Source: Bacteroidales bacterium (GTDB lineage Bacteria > Bacteroidota > Bacteroidia > Bacteroidales > Lentimicrobiaceae). From it: a stretch of DNA of 64,000 bases. Positions 63,567 to 64,000 of this stretch are shown here, piece by piece. Location of the stretch: contig JALHHH010000012.1 of assembly GCA_022837485.1 (NCBI GenBank), forward strand, positions 13,325 to 77,324. Reading direction: 5' to 3'. The position numbers and the translations under genes are program-made. Numbering within the stretch: position 1 is the first letter of the stretch; every line of letters starts with the position of its first letter. The notes under the pieces were generated by a model that worked only from the letters and a program-made list of their open reading frames with translations, made no database searches and was not told the origin of the DNA.

Positions 63567-64000
63567 TTAATCTTCACGCATATGGTTGAATCCCTGGGCT
63601 TCAATCGGATACAGGCTTCCGCCTTCGCTGATGAGGTATTCGCCTTCCGCTTTCTCGGTCATATGTCCGATGATGTGAATGCCCTGGATATCCTTAATTT
63701 TATCGAAATCGTTAACGTCGGCAGTAAACAGCAACTCATAATCCTCGCCTCCGTTCATAGCGGCGGTAATCGGGTCGATTCTGAATTCGGCAGCCACCTC
63801 GGCGGTAACGATATCGATGGGGATTTTATTTTCATAAATCCGGCATCCAAGATTGGAATCCCTGGAAATATGCATAATCTCCGATGCGAGTCCGTCGGAG
63901 ATATCGATCATGGCGGTAGGTTTTACCCCGGCATTGCGAAGTTTTTCCAGCACATCCGTTCTTGGTTCGGGTTTCAGCTGGCGTTCGAGGATGTAATCGT
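63567..64000 (-). CDS. thiL: Thiamine-monophosphate kinase, C-terminal part (5' end outside window)
   Basis: The frame is open to the window edge and gives ~144 residues. 'AMIDISDGLASEI' and 'AMNGGEDYELLFTA' are signature segments of ThiL, which phosphorylates thiamine monophosphate to the diphosphate cofactor. The Asp residues of the first segment bind magnesium. It ends 75 bases before uvrC on the same strand. Confidence 0.92.
   Translation of the reverse strand, partial: DYILERQLKPEPRTDVLEKLRNAGVKPTAMIDISDGLASEIMHISRDSNLGCRIYENKIPIDIVTAEVAAEFRIDPITAAMNGGEDYELLFTADVNDFDKIKDIQGIHIIGHMTEKAEGEYLISEGGSLYPIEAQGFNHMRED

Noticed and set aside
1..64000. tRNA, rRNA, insertion sequences or prophage genes
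   Set aside because: Intergenic regions were scanned by eye and no cloverleaf, rRNA segment, transposase or phage structural gene was recognised.

Overview
The window reads as a chromosomal segment of a Bacteroidota bacterium, most likely order Bacteroidales. Three lines of evidence support this. Three secreted proteins end in a type IX secretion (T9SS) sorting domain of the 'VYPNP' type. At least 17 gene starts carry the Bacteroidota -7 promoter element TAnnTTTG, sometimes with a TTTG/TTG at -33. The gene content (GH92, GH29, GH3, LytS/LytTR pair, hybrid sensor kinase, B12 radical SAM) is typical of the phylum. I cannot name a genus. No rRNA, tRNA, CRISPR array, prophage or insertion sequence was recognised.

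Layout. 1-4.7 kb: end of a T9SS-exported protein, an AlgX/AlgJ-like SGNH protein and a T9SS-exported subtilase. 4.7-9.4 kb: aldehyde dehydrogenase, EamA exporter, ribosomal proteins L21/L27 with a strong terminator, and a polysaccharide flippase. 9.4-21.4 kb: glycan use, with GH92 mannosidase and GH29 fucosidase in one operon, a NagB-PIG-L fusion deaminase, a GT2/GNAT pair and a GH3 enzyme. 21.4-27.5 kb: an acyl-chain locus with SDR reductase, ketoacyl-ACP synthase III, a fatty acyl-AMP ligase fused to an ACP, a free ACP and a B12-binding radical SAM enzyme. 27.6-34.4 kb: signalling, with a PAS histidine kinase (5' frameshift), a hybrid kinase and a LytS/LytTR two-component operon. 34.8-42.6 kb: transglutaminase-like lipoprotein, NCS2 permease, small outer-membrane-like protein, RsgA, a broken alpha/beta hydrolase and a T9SS protein. 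42.8-47.2 kb: a MacAB-like ABC operon (ATPase, two permeases, adaptor). 47.6-64 kb: PlsC-like acyltransferase, bile acid:Na+ symporter family protein (frayed C-terminus), DUF4878 lipoprotein, YiiX-like hydrolase, APC permease, DoxX-glutathione peroxidase-OhrR redox group, gate-domain protein, TauE/SafE exporter, isoaspartyl peptidase, a secreted HExxH protein, two small membrane proteins, PPK2, UvrC and the end of ThiL.

How the genes fit together. The GH29-GH92 operon, the NagB-like fusion and the GH3 enzyme would release and catabolise fucose-, mannose- and N-acetylglucosamine-containing glycans. The acyl locus looks like a small dedicated pathway: ligase-ACP loads a fatty acid, KAS III extends it and the SDR reduces it. 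Its two main transcription units start from back-to-back promoters. The redox group pairs a peroxidase with its likely peroxide-sensing repressor.

Points most worth a second look: the acyl locus with its atypical ACP, three near-intact genes each broken by a small frameshift (about 29.87, 41.51 and 49.08 kb), a five-copy 11-bp tandem repeat at 55117-55171, and the unassigned secreted HExxH protein.
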